This document shows positions 1 through 9,100 of a DNA stretch of 64,000 nucleotides, in pieces (position 1 is the first letter of the stretch; the number at the start of each line of letters is the position of its first letter). Below the pieces are notes generated by a model. That model did no database searches, was not told the DNA's origin, and saw only the letters and a list, made by a program, of their open reading frames with translations. Location: NCBI RefSeq assembly GCF_006346335.1, contig NZ_VDMC01000011.1:1-64000 (forward strand). Reading direction: 5' to 3'. This DNA comes from Aequorivita sinensis (lineage in GTDB: Bacteria; Bacteroidota; Bacteroidia; Flavobacteriales; Flavobacteriaceae). The translations under genes and the position numbers were made by a program.

Positions 1-438
1 CACGTAGGATCTGAAGTATTTCGAGCCGTTACACTATAAGTACCGGAGGTTAAGCCATCAAAATCTACTGATGCCTGATAATCCGTGCCATTTATACTGT
101 ATTCAAATCCTACACCTAGTGGAGCTGTAATTGAAATTTTACCTGTTGGTACTGCACACGTTGGTTGAACTACATCAGCAGTTGGTGTAGCTGGTGCATT
201 TGGCACATCATTAATCGTTACAGATAAAGCTGTAGAAACACACGTAGGATCTGAAGTATTTCGAGCCGTTACACTATAAGTACCAGAGTTTAAGTTAATA
301 AAGTCTACTGAAGCCTGATAGTTCGTGCCATCAATACTGTATTCAAATCCTGCACCCAATGGAGCTGTAATTGAAATTTTACCTGAAGGTGTTTCACAGG
401 TTGGTTGAACTACATCAGCAGTTGGTTGGTCTGGTGCT
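1..438 (-). repeat. Tandem 240-bp coding repeat in the adhesin
   Basis: Positions 1-198 and 241-438 align at a fixed offset of 240 bp with roughly 20 differences by eye. The first 44 bases of the two copies are identical. Each unit encodes an 80-residue Ig-like module. The array begins near 438 and continues beyond the left edge, so the copy number is unknown. The high DNA identity suggests recent duplication or gene conversion. Confidence 0.9.
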
Positions 439-1601
439 TTAACTATTTTAACAGTAGTTGTGGCAGTTTTATTACATCCGTTGGTACTATATGAATAAGT
501 TACAGTATAAGTACCTAGATTACTATTCTGAATATCAATTGTTCCTGTTGTAGAATCAATGCTTAAACCTGCTGGTGATGCAGAATATGTTCCTCCTGTA
601 ATACCAGTTTGGTTAACCATAATATTACCCCCACCTTCACAAAAACTTCCATCTCCGCCGTAATCAATTTCTGCAGTCCCGAAACTAAGTTCAACTTGAA
701 TTGGAGAAACAAAATCATTTAATGATGCTGTAGAAGATGTAGATTGTTTGGTTTTTACTAATAAAGTTTTAATACTAACTCCAATACATGGGTCAGGTAA
801 TGAGCCAAAAAAATCTGTTAAATTTATAGCTGCTTCTGCAAATTGATAAGGAATATAATTATTGGATCCAAAGCTTCCAAAAGGCACATTTACATTTACA
901 GTATTTGTGGCTCCAAATCCATTAGGACCTAAAGTTTGTGAAACATATCCATAATTTGATCCTCCAAGATGTTTCCATAAATACAAATGAACGGTTGGCG
1001 ATGATCCACCATTAGCGTACTCAACAGTTAAAAGTATATCATTTATAGTACGACCACCATCTGGTCCAGCTGAACTAAATCCCCCACTAGTAACACCTGT
1101 AGTAGTTATTGTATTCTGTAAAAATTCAAAGTCTATATAACTAGTACCATTTGTTTCCATACGGTCACCCCCAACAAAAATCCATTCATCCCCACTAGTC
1201 TGTTCCTTACCTAGGTGATACATTACGTTATTAATATCACCTTTACCTGTAGCTTTTCCTAAGGCCCAAGTCCAAGTATTAGGGTCGTCATTTAATTTCC
1301 CTTGTTTTAATATATTATCTCCACCGTTATATTCATCACGTACCAACCTAGTAATGTTGGGGTCAACAGGAGTACCATTATTGTTTAATACAAATCCACC
1401 TAAACCAATAGGTCCCTGTACCCAATCTCCAACACCAGTTGCTGGAGTATTGGACGCTAAATCTCCATCCATTTGAAATCCTCCGGTTGGAACGGTAACA
1501 TTAACCGTTTGCGAATGTAAAACCCCAATACTTGAAATTAAACATATAAGTATAAAAAGAGAGAATCTTTTTATGTGTTTGTAAGAAGTAATTTTATACA
1601 T
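1..1601 (-). CDS. Secreted repeat adhesin, N-terminal part (runs off left edge)
   Basis: This frame is open from an ATG at 1601-1599 to the window edge, 533 codons without a stop, so the C-terminus is missing. Residues 1-31 look like a signal peptide ending LHSQ. Residues 32 to about 310 form an Asn/Gly/Thr-rich N-terminal region typical of large Bacteroidota surface proteins (for example GDEWIFVGGDRME, GGRTINDILLTVEYANGG). An Ig-like stretch follows, then about 80-residue repeats containing VQPTC, GKISITAPLG and GTYSVTARNTSDPTC. Such repeats occur in SprB-like or type IX-secreted adhesins. I infer cell-surface export, but the C-terminal sorting domain that would prove it lies outside the window. 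No clear TAnnTTTG box was found upstream. Confidence 0.85.
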   Translation of the reverse strand, partial: MYKITSYKHIKRFSLFILICLISSIGVLHSQTVNVTVPTGGFQMDGDLASNTPATGVGDWVQGPIGLGGFVLNNNGTPVDPNITRLVRDEYNGGDNILKQGKLNDDPNTWTWALGKATGKGDINNVMYHLGKEQTSGDEWIFVGGDRMETNGTSYIDFEFLQNTITTTGVTSGGFSSAGPDGGRTINDILLTVEYANGGSSPTVHLYLWKHLGGSNYGYVSQTLGPNGFGATNTVNVNVPFGSFGSNNYIPYQFAEAAINLTDFFGSLPDPCIGVSIKTLLVKTKQSTSSTASLNDFVSPIQVELSFGTAEIDYGGDGSFCEGGGNIMVNQTGITGGTYSASPAGLSIDSTTGTIDIQNSNLGTYTVTYSYSTNGCNKTATTTVKIVKAPDQPTADVVQPTCETPSGKISITAPLGAGFEYSIDGTNYQASVDFINLNSGTYSVTARNTSDPTCVSTALSVTINDVPNAPATPTADVVQPTCAVPTGKISITAPLGVGFEYSINGTDYQASVDFDGLTSGTYSVTARNTSDPT

Positions 1602-2582
1602 ATCCTCAGTTTTTTTAATCCTTTTTTAAAAAGAAAAATGCTACTACGCTAGCATTAGGTAATTAACAAGTCTGCTTTACAACAAGAAAATTGTGAATTC
1701 CATTTCCATAAAACATTCTGTATTTATTATATATGGGTCGTTTATTTTCATATTTATAGTAAGAACCTTAATCAGTCAAGAAAGCCACTCAATTATTCGA
1801 GTAAAAACTCATATTGATTAGTTTCTAAACAAATTATTGTACACAAAATCTAAAGGCGCCTGTGGGGATAAGTGAACTAGCCTATGAGTTCAAAAAATAT
1901 CTTTAAATAAAATATATCCTAAATGACCAGTGAGGAGTTGGGTCTGAGTTTAATATAACTTTACTTTATTTCTTTCAAATAAGAATTTAGGGTATATATT
2001 CTTATGTAACTATAATATCATTTTTTAAAACAAAACTTGAGAGGAGACAGTCTTAAAATCTTAAATTTATAATCAATTATCAAGATTGAAGTGGGGAATT
2101 CTTGATACAAAACTTTTAAAAAAAAGCTTCTATGGGGATAGTTTTAGAAAAGCAATTTACACGTTCAAATGAACAACAACTACTTAACTTTAGAACAAAC
2201 GTACCATAATTTTCCAAAATATCATATACGTACTAACACGTATATCCTAACGTTTTTATAATAAAACACGCTATAATGTTAAACAAAGTTAACGATTTAA
2301 CAGACATGCTCGACATTTACACAATTAATAAACTAAATCACGCCTTCAATTTTAGTTTATTTCAACAACAAAATGAAGTGTATAATCTAAGGCAATAGAA
2401 GTTCATTCATTAAATATATTTATAACCTTCCTATAGCAAAAATGCTTGAGTCTAAATATATATTAGGCATTTTTAAACCTTTATAAAATACAACTATATA
2501 ATAATTCCCCTCTTTTTACGACCGCATCAGTTTATTTCTCCAATAACAAACTTTATCTTTGCAACATATACGAAAAACGATT
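1602..2582. other. Gene-free stretch of about 980 bp
   Basis: I see no convincing coding frame on either strand; stops are dense and the sequence is very AT-rich. It holds two small inverted repeats: AATGCTA 1637-1643 with TAGCATT 1650-1656, in the likely leader of the adhesin gene, and AAAAATGC 2438-2445 with GCATTTTT 2467-2474, enclosing CTAA/TTAG. The prfC promoter lies at its right end. A small RNA cannot be excluded. Confidence 0.6.
2554..2561 (+). promoter_or_regulatory. prfC promoter -7 box TATCTTTG
   Basis: TATCTTTG matches the Bacteroidota -7 consensus TAnnTTTG exactly and lies 21 bp before the prfC ATG at 2583. The transcript would start near 2567. The TTG at the end of this box can be mistaken for an upstream in-frame start codon. 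Confidence 0.7.
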
Positions 2583-4175
2583 ATGTCTTTAACAAAAGAA
2601 ATTAAGCGCCGAAGAACTTTCGGTATTATTGCGCATCCCGATGCTGGTAAAACTACACTTACAGAAAAACTTCTACTCTTTGGTGGAGCTATTAATGAAG
2701 CTGGAGCTGTAAAAAACAACAAGATTAAAAAAGGTGCTACTAGTGACTTTATGGAAATAGAACGACAACGTGGTATTTCTGTAGCAACTTCAGTTTTGGC
2801 ATTTGAATATGAAGGTATAAAGATTAATATTCTCGATACTCCAGGACACAAGGATTTTGCTGAAGATACATTTAGAACACTTACTGCTGTGGATAGCGTA
2901 ATTGTTGTTATAGACGTTGCAAAAGGGGTTGAGGAACAAACTGAAAAGCTTGTAGAAGTATGTAGAATGCGAAACATCCCAATGATTGTGTTCGTGAATA
3001 AACTTGATAGAGAAGGAAGAGATGCTTTTGATTTGTTAGACGAAATTGAACAAAAGCTTCACTTACGTGTTACGCCTCTTAGTTTTCCAATTGGAATGGG
3101 TTACGACTTTAAGGGAATCTATAACGTTTGGGAAAAAAATATAAACCTTTTTAGTGGTGATAGTAGAAAAAACATAGAGGAAACGATTGAAATAGAAGAC
3201 TTAAATAGTTCAGAACTAGACAAATTAGTTGGTGAAAAAGCAGCTGAAACTCTTCGTGAAGAAATTGAGTTAGTACAAGAAGTTTATCCGGATTTTGACG
3301 GGCAAGAGTATTTAGATGGAGAGTTACAACCTGTATTTTTTGGATCTGCTTTAAATAATTTTGGTGTACGTGAATTGCTGGATTGCTTCATTGAAATAGC
3401 TCCTACTCCACGTCCAAAAGAAAGCAATACTCGTTTAGTCCATCCAGATGAAAAAGCTTTTTCAGGTTTTGTATTTAAAATTCACGCAAATATGGACCCT
3501 AAGCATCGCGATAGATTGGCTTTCGTAAAAATTGTATCAGGTACTTTCGAACGAAACTCACCTTATCTACACGTTCGCAATGGTAAAAAAATGAAATTTA
3601 GTAGCCCGAATGCTTTCTTTGCTGAAAAGAAACAAATAGTAGATATCTCCTACCCTGGCGATATAGTAGGACTGCACGATACAGGGAACTTTAAAATTGG
3701 CGATACGCTTACTGAAGGTGAAGAAATGCTCTATAAAGGAATTCCTAGCTTTTCACCAGAACACTTTAAATATATCAACAATGCTGATCCTATGAAGAGC
3801 AAGCAACTTGAAAAAGGTATTGACCAATTAATGGACGAAGGTGTTGCACAGTTATTTACACTTGAATTAAACGGACGTAAAGTAATAGGAACTGTTGGTG
3901 CTCTTCAGTTTGAAGTTATTCAGTACAGACTTGAACACGAATATGGCGCAAGTTGTTCTTATGAAAACTTGAATGTACACAAAGCTTGTTGGGTAGAAGC
4001 GCAAGATCCTAAAAGCGCTGAATTCGCCGATTTCAAAAGAGTTAAATCCAAATTTTTAGCAAAGGATAAACGCGGTCAACTTGTATTCTTCGCCGATTCA
4101 GCATTTACACTACAAATGACCCAATCTAAATATCCAAATGTGAAATTGCATTTTGTAAGTGAGTTTGAGAAATAG
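2583..4175 (+). CDS. prfC: Peptide chain release factor 3 (RF3)
   Basis: RF3 is the GTPase that recycles RF1 and RF2 from the ribosome after termination. The product is 530 residues, close to the usual length of about 529. The P-loop HPDAGKTT is at residues 18-25, followed by the G3 motif DTPGHKDF and the G4 motif NKLD. The N-terminus KRRRTFGIIAHPDAGKTT is characteristic of RF3 rather than EF-G or TypA. An in-frame TTG at 2559 would add eight residues, but that codon lies within the promoter -7 box, so I start at the ATG at 2583. The gene is monocistronic, divergent from the adhesin gene, and ends before a bidirectional terminator it shares with the DUF3467 gene. Confidence 0.96.
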   Translation: MSLTKEIKRRRTFGIIAHPDAGKTTLTEKLLLFGGAINEAGAVKNNKIKKGATSDFMEIERQRGISVATSVLAFEYEGIKINILDTPGHKDFAEDTFRTLTAVDSVIVVIDVAKGVEEQTEKLVEVCRMRNIPMIVFVNKLDREGRDAFDLLDEIEQKLHLRVTPLSFPIGMGYDFKGIYNVWEKNINLFSGDSRKNIEETIEIEDLNSSELDKLVGEKAAETLREEIELVQEVYPDFDGQEYLDGELQPVFFGSALNNFGVRELLDCFIEIAPTPRPKESNTRLVHPDEKAFSGFVFKIHANMDPKHRDRLAFVKIVSGTFERNSPYLHVRNGKKMKFSSPNAFFAEKKQIVDISYPGDIVGLHDTGNFKIGDTLTEGEEMLYKGIPSFSPEHFKYINNADPMKSKQLEKGIDQLMDEGVAQLFTLELNGRKVIGTVGALQFEVIQYRLEHEYGASCSYENLNVHKACWVEAQDPKSAEFADFKRVKSKFLAKDKRGQLVFFADSAFTLQMTQSKYPNVKLHFVSEFEK

Positions 4176-4264
4176 AATAAAAAGCCTTCAAAAGCTTAAT
4201 ACGAAGCAACGTTTGCTGCCTTTATTTTAAGTAGAAATATAGGTTTAGTTTATTAAAAATTAAA

Positions 4265-4303
4265 GCATAAAAAAAGCCCCAAAAATTGGGGCTTTTTTTA
4301 TGC
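4265..4303. terminator. Bidirectional terminator between prfC and the DUF3467 gene
   Basis: A near-perfect stem pairs 4265-4282 with 4286-4303 around an AAA loop. Its core is GCCCCAA/TTGGGGC, flanked by runs of A and T on the two sides, so it can terminate transcription in either direction. The minus-strand arm contains the stop codon of the DUF3467 gene at 4298-4300. Confidence 0.85.
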
Positions 4304-4615
4304 TTCGCCTGTTGGGCCAAAGTTCAAAGGCATAGGCGGTTGCTCATAGTCTTTGATTTCGCCGTGGGCTTGTTCAAATCGTTTAACATTATCGTTTAAT
4401 GCCTTTAAAAATCGCTTAGCGTGTTGTGGTGTCAAGATAATTCTAGACTTCACTTTACTCTTAGGAACTCCTGGCATTATAGTTACAAAGTCAACCACAA
4501 ATTCAGAAACAGAATGATTAATGATAGCTAAATTGCTGTATATACCTTGGGCTACACCTTCGTCTAACTCAATATTTATCTGGCCTTGTTTGGGTTGTTT
4601 CTTTTGATCTGACAT
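4298..4615 (-). CDS. DUF3467 family protein
   Basis: This 105-residue soluble protein matches the DUF3467 family in length and sequence. Visible features are GQINIELDEGVAQGIYSNLA, a central VDFVTIMPGVPKSKVKSRI segment and a helical LTPQHAKRFLKALNDNV segment. Family members commonly follow rpoC in Flavobacteriia, as here. The function is unknown; the conserved linkage suggests, but does not show, a role near transcription. A strong hairpin separates it from rpoC, so it may be expressed by readthrough or from a promoter I could not identify. The last codon falls in the terminator stem. Confidence 0.88.
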   Translation of the reverse strand: MSDQKKQPKQGQINIELDEGVAQGIYSNLAIINHSVSEFVVDFVTIMPGVPKSKVKSRIILTPQHAKRFLKALNDNVKRFEQAHGEIKDYEQPPMPLNFGPTGEA

Positions 4616-4672
4616 TGCTAAAAATTTGCTGTTTTATACTATATTATTTAATGAATAAAAACTGAAAATATA

Positions 4673-4700
4673 AAAGGTGCGTTTCTAAAAACGCACCTTT
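4673..4700 (-). terminator. Hairpin downstream of rpoC
   Basis: Perfect 12-bp arms AAAGGTGCGTTT (4673-4684) and AAACGCACCTTT (4689-4700) enclose a CTAA loop 9 bases beyond the rpoC stop codon. On the minus strand the stem is followed by a modest T-rich run (TATATTTT), so termination may be partial and leave some transcript for the DUF3467 gene. Confidence 0.75.
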
Positions 4701-4709
4701 ATATAAAAA

Positions 4710-7700
4710 TTAGTTATAATTAACTTCTTCTTTAGCTTTATTCATTTCTTCCAATTCTTGTTTCGATCCCACTATTATAGTGTCATATCTACGCATACCT
4801 GTACCGGCTGGTATCTTATGACCTACAATAACGTTTTCTTTCAAGCCTTCTAATGTATCAACCTTACCAGCCACAGCTGCTTCGTTTAACACTTTAGTAG
4901 TTTCCTGGAAGGAAGCTGCAGAGATGAATGACTTAGTCTGTAACGACGCTCTCGTAATACCTTGAAGTACAGGAGTAGCAGTTGCAGTAACAACATCACG
5001 AGCCTCTACAAGCTCTTTATCATTTCTTCTCAATAAAGAGTTTTCATCACGAAGGGCACGAGGAGAAAGAATTTGACCTTCTTTCAAGTTTTCAGAATCA
5101 CCTGAATTTGTAACCACTTTCATTCCGAATAACTTATCGTTTTCTTCGATAAAGTCATCTTTATGAGCTAATTGATTCTCAAGGAAAGTAGTATCTCCCG
5201 GATCTTCAATTCTCACCTTACGCATCATTTGACGAACAACAACCTCGAAGTGCTTGTCGTTAATCTTCACCCCTTGCAGACGGTAAACCTCTTGAACTTC
5301 GTTCACAAGATATTGCTGTACTGCAGATGGGCCTTTAATGCGAAGAATGTCTTCTGGAGTAATAGAACCATCAGATAATGGCATACCTGCTCGAACGTAA
5401 TCGTTTTCTTGAACTAGAATTTGGCTTGATAATTTTACCAAATACTTTTTTACTTCGCCTAATTTAGACTCAACGATAATCTCTCGGTTACCTCGTTTAA
5501 TTTTACCAAATGAAACCACACCATCAATTTCGCTAACCACAGCTGGATTTGAAGGATTACGCGCTTCGAAAAGCTCGGTAACACGAGGAAGACCTCCTGT
5601 AATATCTCCTGATTTTGCAGATTTACGTGGAATCTTAACAAGCACCTTTCCTACTTTAATCTTATCGTTGTCGTCCACCATAATGTGTGCACCAACTGGT
5701 AAGTTGTAAGAACGAATTACTTCGTCTTTCTTACCTAGAATTTGTAGGGTTGGAATACGTTTTTTATCCCTTGATTCAGAAATTACTTTTTCCTGGAATC
5801 CTGTTTGCTCATCAATCTCAACTTGATACGTTACACCTTGAACGATGTTTTCGTATTTAATTTTTCCAGCAAATTCTGAAATAATTACACCGTTATATGG
5901 ATCCCAAGTACAGATTACATCTCCTGCTTTTACTGAATCACCACTCTTAACAAGTAATGTTGAACCGTAAGGAATGTTATTTGTACTAAGCGTAATTCCT
6001 GTTTGTTTATCTACTAATTTCAATTCTGAAGTACGAGAAATAACAATATCCACAGCATTTCCTTGATTATCTTCACCTTTTACAGTTTTAAGATCTTCAA
6101 TTTCAGCCTTTCCGTCAAATTTAACCGTTAAGTTATTTTGTTCAGAAATGTTACCTGCAATACCTCCCACGTGGAAAGTACGAAGTGTAAGCTGAGTTCC
6201 AGGTTCTCCAATTGATTGAGCTGCTACAACACCAACTGCCTCACCTCGTTGTACCATTTTATTGGTTGCAAGGTTACGACCGTAACACTGTGCACATATA
6301 CCTTTTTTAGCCTCACAAGTTAATGCAGAACGAACTTCTACACTATCTAATGGTGATGCCTCAATAGCATCTGCTATCTCTTCGTAAATGTGTTCTCCAG
6401 CACTTACTAATACTTCTTTAGTTAGTGGGTGAATAACGTCGTTAAGCGCAGTACGCCCAACAATTCTAGCTCCTAAAGTCTCTACTACTTCTTCGTTTTT
6501 CTTTAATGCTGAAACTTCAATACCACGTAATGTACCACAGTCTTCTTCATTAACAATAACATCTTGTGAAACATCAACTAGACGACGTGTTAAGTAACCC
6601 GCATCTGCCGTTTTAAGTGCGGTATCCGCAAGACCTTTACGAGCACCGTGAGTAGAGATAAAGTATTCAAGAATTGAAAGACCTTCCTTAAAGTTAGAAA
6701 GAATTGGGTTTTCAATAATTTCACCTCCACCTGAGTTCGATTTCTTAGGTTTTGCCATCAACCCACGCATACCTGTTAACTGACGAATTTGTTCTTTAGA
6801 ACCCCTCGCACCAGAATCAAGCATCATATACACCGAGTTAAATCCTTGCTGATCTTCGCGTATACGCTTCATAGATAGCTCGGTAAGCTCTGCGTTAGTT
6901 GCAGTCCAAATATCAATAACTTGGTTGTAACGTTCGTTATTGGTAATAAGACCCATGTTATAACTGTTGATAATACCGTCAACTTGTGAGTTTGCATTAT
7001 CAATCATACTTTGTTTTTCAGCAGGGATAATAATATCACCTAAGCTGAATGAAAGTCCGCCTTCAAAAGCGAATTTATATCCTAAAGTTTTAATTTCATC
7101 TAGGAAGTCTGCAGTAACAGGTACTGAAGTTACTTTTAAGATTTTCCCGATAATATCACGAAGAGATTTTTTAGTCAATACTTCGTTAACAAAACCAGCT
7201 TCAGCAGGAACCTTTTCGTTAAAGATTACTCTACCTAAAGTGGTAGTGATAATTTGCATTGTTAACTCACCATTTTCGTTGAAATCTTTAGTTCTAATTT
7301 TAATTTCAGCGTTCAAATCTACTTGTCCATCGTTGTAAGCAATAATTGCTTCTTCAGCCGAATAGAAAGTAAGACCCTCACCTTTTACCTTAACATCTTC
7401 AGTAGATTTTCTTAGTTTGGTCATATAGTAAAGACCTAAAACCATATCCTGAGAAGGTACAGCAACTGGCGAACCATTTGCAGGGTTTAGAATGTTGTGA
7501 GATGCAAGCATCAATAACTGACATTCTAAAATTGCCTCTGGCCCTAGTGGTAAGTGAACAGCCATCTGGTCACCATCGAAATCCGCGTTAAACGCAGTAC
7601 ACACTAATGGGTGTAGTTGTATTGCTTTACCTTCAATTAATTTAGGTTGGAAAGCTTGAATACCTAGCCTGTGCAAAGTAGGGGCACGGTTAAGCATTAC

Positions 7701-9011
7701 CGGGTGACCTTTTAATACATTCTCAAGGATGTCCCAAACTACAGGCTCTTTTTTATCTATAATTTTCTTTGCAGATTTTACAGTTTTTACAATTCCTCTT
7801 TCAATCAATTTACGGATTACAAAAGGCTTGTAAAGCTCGGCAGCCATATCTTTAGGAAGACCACACTCAAATAATTTAAGTTCTGGTCCTACAACAATTA
7901 CCGAACGCGCTGAATAATCTACACGTTTACCAAGTAAGTTTTGACGGAAACGACCTTGCTTACCTTTCAATGAATCTGAAAGTGATTTAAGCGGACGGTT
8001 ACTGTCAGTTTTTACTGCAGAAGATTTACGCGTGTTATCAAGTAATGAATCTACCGCTTCTTGAAGCATACGCTTTTCGTTACGTAGAATTACCTCTGGA
8101 GCTTTAATCTCCATTAATCGCTTCAAACGGTTGTTACGAATAATTACACGACGGTATAAATCATTTAAATCTGAAGTCGCGAAACGACCACCATCAAGGG
8201 GTACTAATGGACGAAGTTCTGGTGGAATTACCGGAACTACTTTCATAATCATCCACTCAGCTTTGTTCTCGCGGTTTTTATTAGCATCACGAAGTGCTTC
8301 TACAACTTGAAGACGCTTTAAAGCTTCTGTTTTACGTTGTTTAGAAGTTTCGTTGTTTGCTTTATGACGTAAGTCGTACGATAAAGTGTCCAAGTCAATT
8401 CTTTGCAAAAGATCGATCAAGCACTCTGCTCCCATCTTCGCAATAAATTTGTTAGGATCTGTATCTTCCAAGTACTGGTTATCTTGTGGAATTGTTTCTA
8501 AAATATCAAGATACTCTTCTTCTGTAAGGAAGTCTAGTTTCTTAACATCTTCTCCACTTTCATATTTAGCTACACCTGGTTGAATTACTACGTAACGTTC
8601 GTAGTAAATAATCATATCCAGTTTCTTAGATGGTAATCCAAGAAGGTAACCAATTTTGTTAGGAAGACTACGGAAGTACCAAATGTGTGCAACAGGAACA
8701 ACTAAGTTGATATGCCCAACACGGTCACGACGCACTTTTTTCTCTGTTACTTCTACACCACAACGGTCACAAACGATACCTTTGTAGCGAATTCTTTTAT
8801 ATTTACCACAGGCACACTCGTAATCCTTTACAGGACCAAAAATACGCTCACAGAAAAGTCCGTCACGCTCTGGCTTGTGCGTACGGTAGTTTATTGTTTC
8901 GGGTTTTAGAACTTCTCCACGTGATTCTGCCAAAATAGATTCAGGAGAGGCCAAACCAATAGAAATCTTGTCGAATTTCTGTACTGTGTTTTCTTTATTT
9001 CTGTTCATCAT
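4710..9011 (-). CDS. rpoC: DNA-directed RNA polymerase subunit beta'
   Basis: The 1433-residue catalytic subunit of RNA polymerase. The N-terminal zinc site CACGK...CDRCG is present, the catalytic Mg-binding loop NADFDGDQ lies near residues 474-482, and the second zinc cluster [13 protein letters not shown] is near residue 900. Length and order fit the Bacteroidota form, including the insertions in the C-terminal half. Two consecutive ATG codons (9011 and 9008) open the frame; either could be used and the difference is one residue. It follows rpoB after 89 bp containing a stable hairpin and precedes a 12-bp terminator-like stem. Confidence 0.98.
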   Translation of the reverse strand: MMNRNKENTVQKFDKISIGLASPESILAESRGEVLKPETINYRTHKPERDGLFCERIFGPVKDYECACGKYKRIRYKGIVCDRCGVEVTEKKVRRDRVGHINLVVPVAHIWYFRSLPNKIGYLLGLPSKKLDMIIYYERYVVIQPGVAKYESGEDVKKLDFLTEEEYLDILETIPQDNQYLEDTDPNKFIAKMGAECLIDLLQRIDLDTLSYDLRHKANNETSKQRKTEALKRLQVVEALRDANKNRENKAEWMIMKVVPVIPPELRPLVPLDGGRFATSDLNDLYRRVIIRNNRLKRLMEIKAPEVILRNEKRMLQEAVDSLLDNTRKSSAVKTDSNRPLKSLSDSLKGKQGRFRQNLLGKRVDYSARSVIVVGPELKLFECGLPKDMAAELYKPFVIRKLIERGIVKTVKSAKKIIDKKEPVVWDILENVLKGHPVMLNRAPTLHRLGIQAFQPKLIEGKAIQLHPLVCTAFNADFDGDQMAVHLPLGPEAILECQLLMLASHNILNPANGSPVAVPSQDMVLGLYYMTKLRKSTEDVKVKGEGLTFYSAEEAIIAYNDGQVDLNAEIKIRTKDFNENGELTMQIITTTLGRVIFNEKVPAEAGFVNEVLTKKSLRDIIGKILKVTSVPVTADFLDEIKTLGYKFAFEGGLSFSLGDIIIPAEKQSMIDNANSQVDGIINSYNMGLITNNERYNQVIDIWTATNAELTELSMKRIREDQQGFNSVYMMLDSGARGSKEQIRQLTGMRGLMAKPKKSNSGGGEIIENPILSNFKEGLSILEYFISTHGARKGLADTALKTADAGYLTRRLVDVSQDVIVNEEDCGTLRGIEVSALKKNEEVVETLGARIVGRTALNDVIHPLTKEVLVSAGEHIYEEIADAIEASPLDSVEVRSALTCEAKKGICAQCYGRNLATNKMVQRGEAVGVVAAQSIGEPGTQLTLRTFHVGGIAGNISEQNNLTVKFDGKAEIEDLKTVKGEDNQGNAVDIVISRTSELKLVDKQTGITLSTNNIPYGSTLLVKSGDSVKAGDVICTWDPYNGVIISEFAGKIKYENIVQGVTYQVEIDEQTGFQEKVISESRDKKRIPTLQILGKKDEVIRSYNLPVGAHIMVDDNDKIKVGKVLVKIPRKSAKSGDITGGLPRVTELFEARNPSNPAVVSEIDGVVSFGKIKRGNREIIVESKLGEVKKYLVKLSSQILVQENDYVRAGMPLSDGSITPEDILRIKGPSAVQQYLVNEVQEVYRLQGVKINDKHFEVVVRQMMRKVRIEDPGDTTFLENQLAHKDDFIEENDKLFGMKVVTNSGDSENLKEGQILSPRALRDENSLLRRNDKELVEARDVVTATATPVLQGITRASLQTKSFISAASFQETTKVLNEAAVAGKVDTLEGLKENVIVGHKIPAGTGMRRYDTIIVGSKQELEEMNKAKEEVNYN

Positions 9012-9072
9012 GATTTAAAATAAACTTTGTTGTTAAATGAGGGTTTAATTCCTCGGAAGAAATTTAAGATTT

Positions 9073-9092
9073 CCCTTCACGGTTGTGAAGGG
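9073..9092 (-). promoter_or_regulatory. Hairpin in the rpoB-rpoC spacer
   Basis: CCCTTCAC (9073-9080) pairs with GTGAAGGG (9085-9092) around a 4-base loop, starting 8 bases after the rpoB stop codon. The minus strand downstream of the stem has no T-run, so it looks like an RNA processing or stability element rather than a terminator. Confidence 0.55.
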
Positions 9093-9100
9093 GTTTATCT

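Noticed and set aside
2516-2977. 153-codon minus-strand frame at the start of prfC
   Set aside because: It lies antisense to strongly conserved prfC codons and includes Ser/Val-rich nonsense typical of shadow frames.
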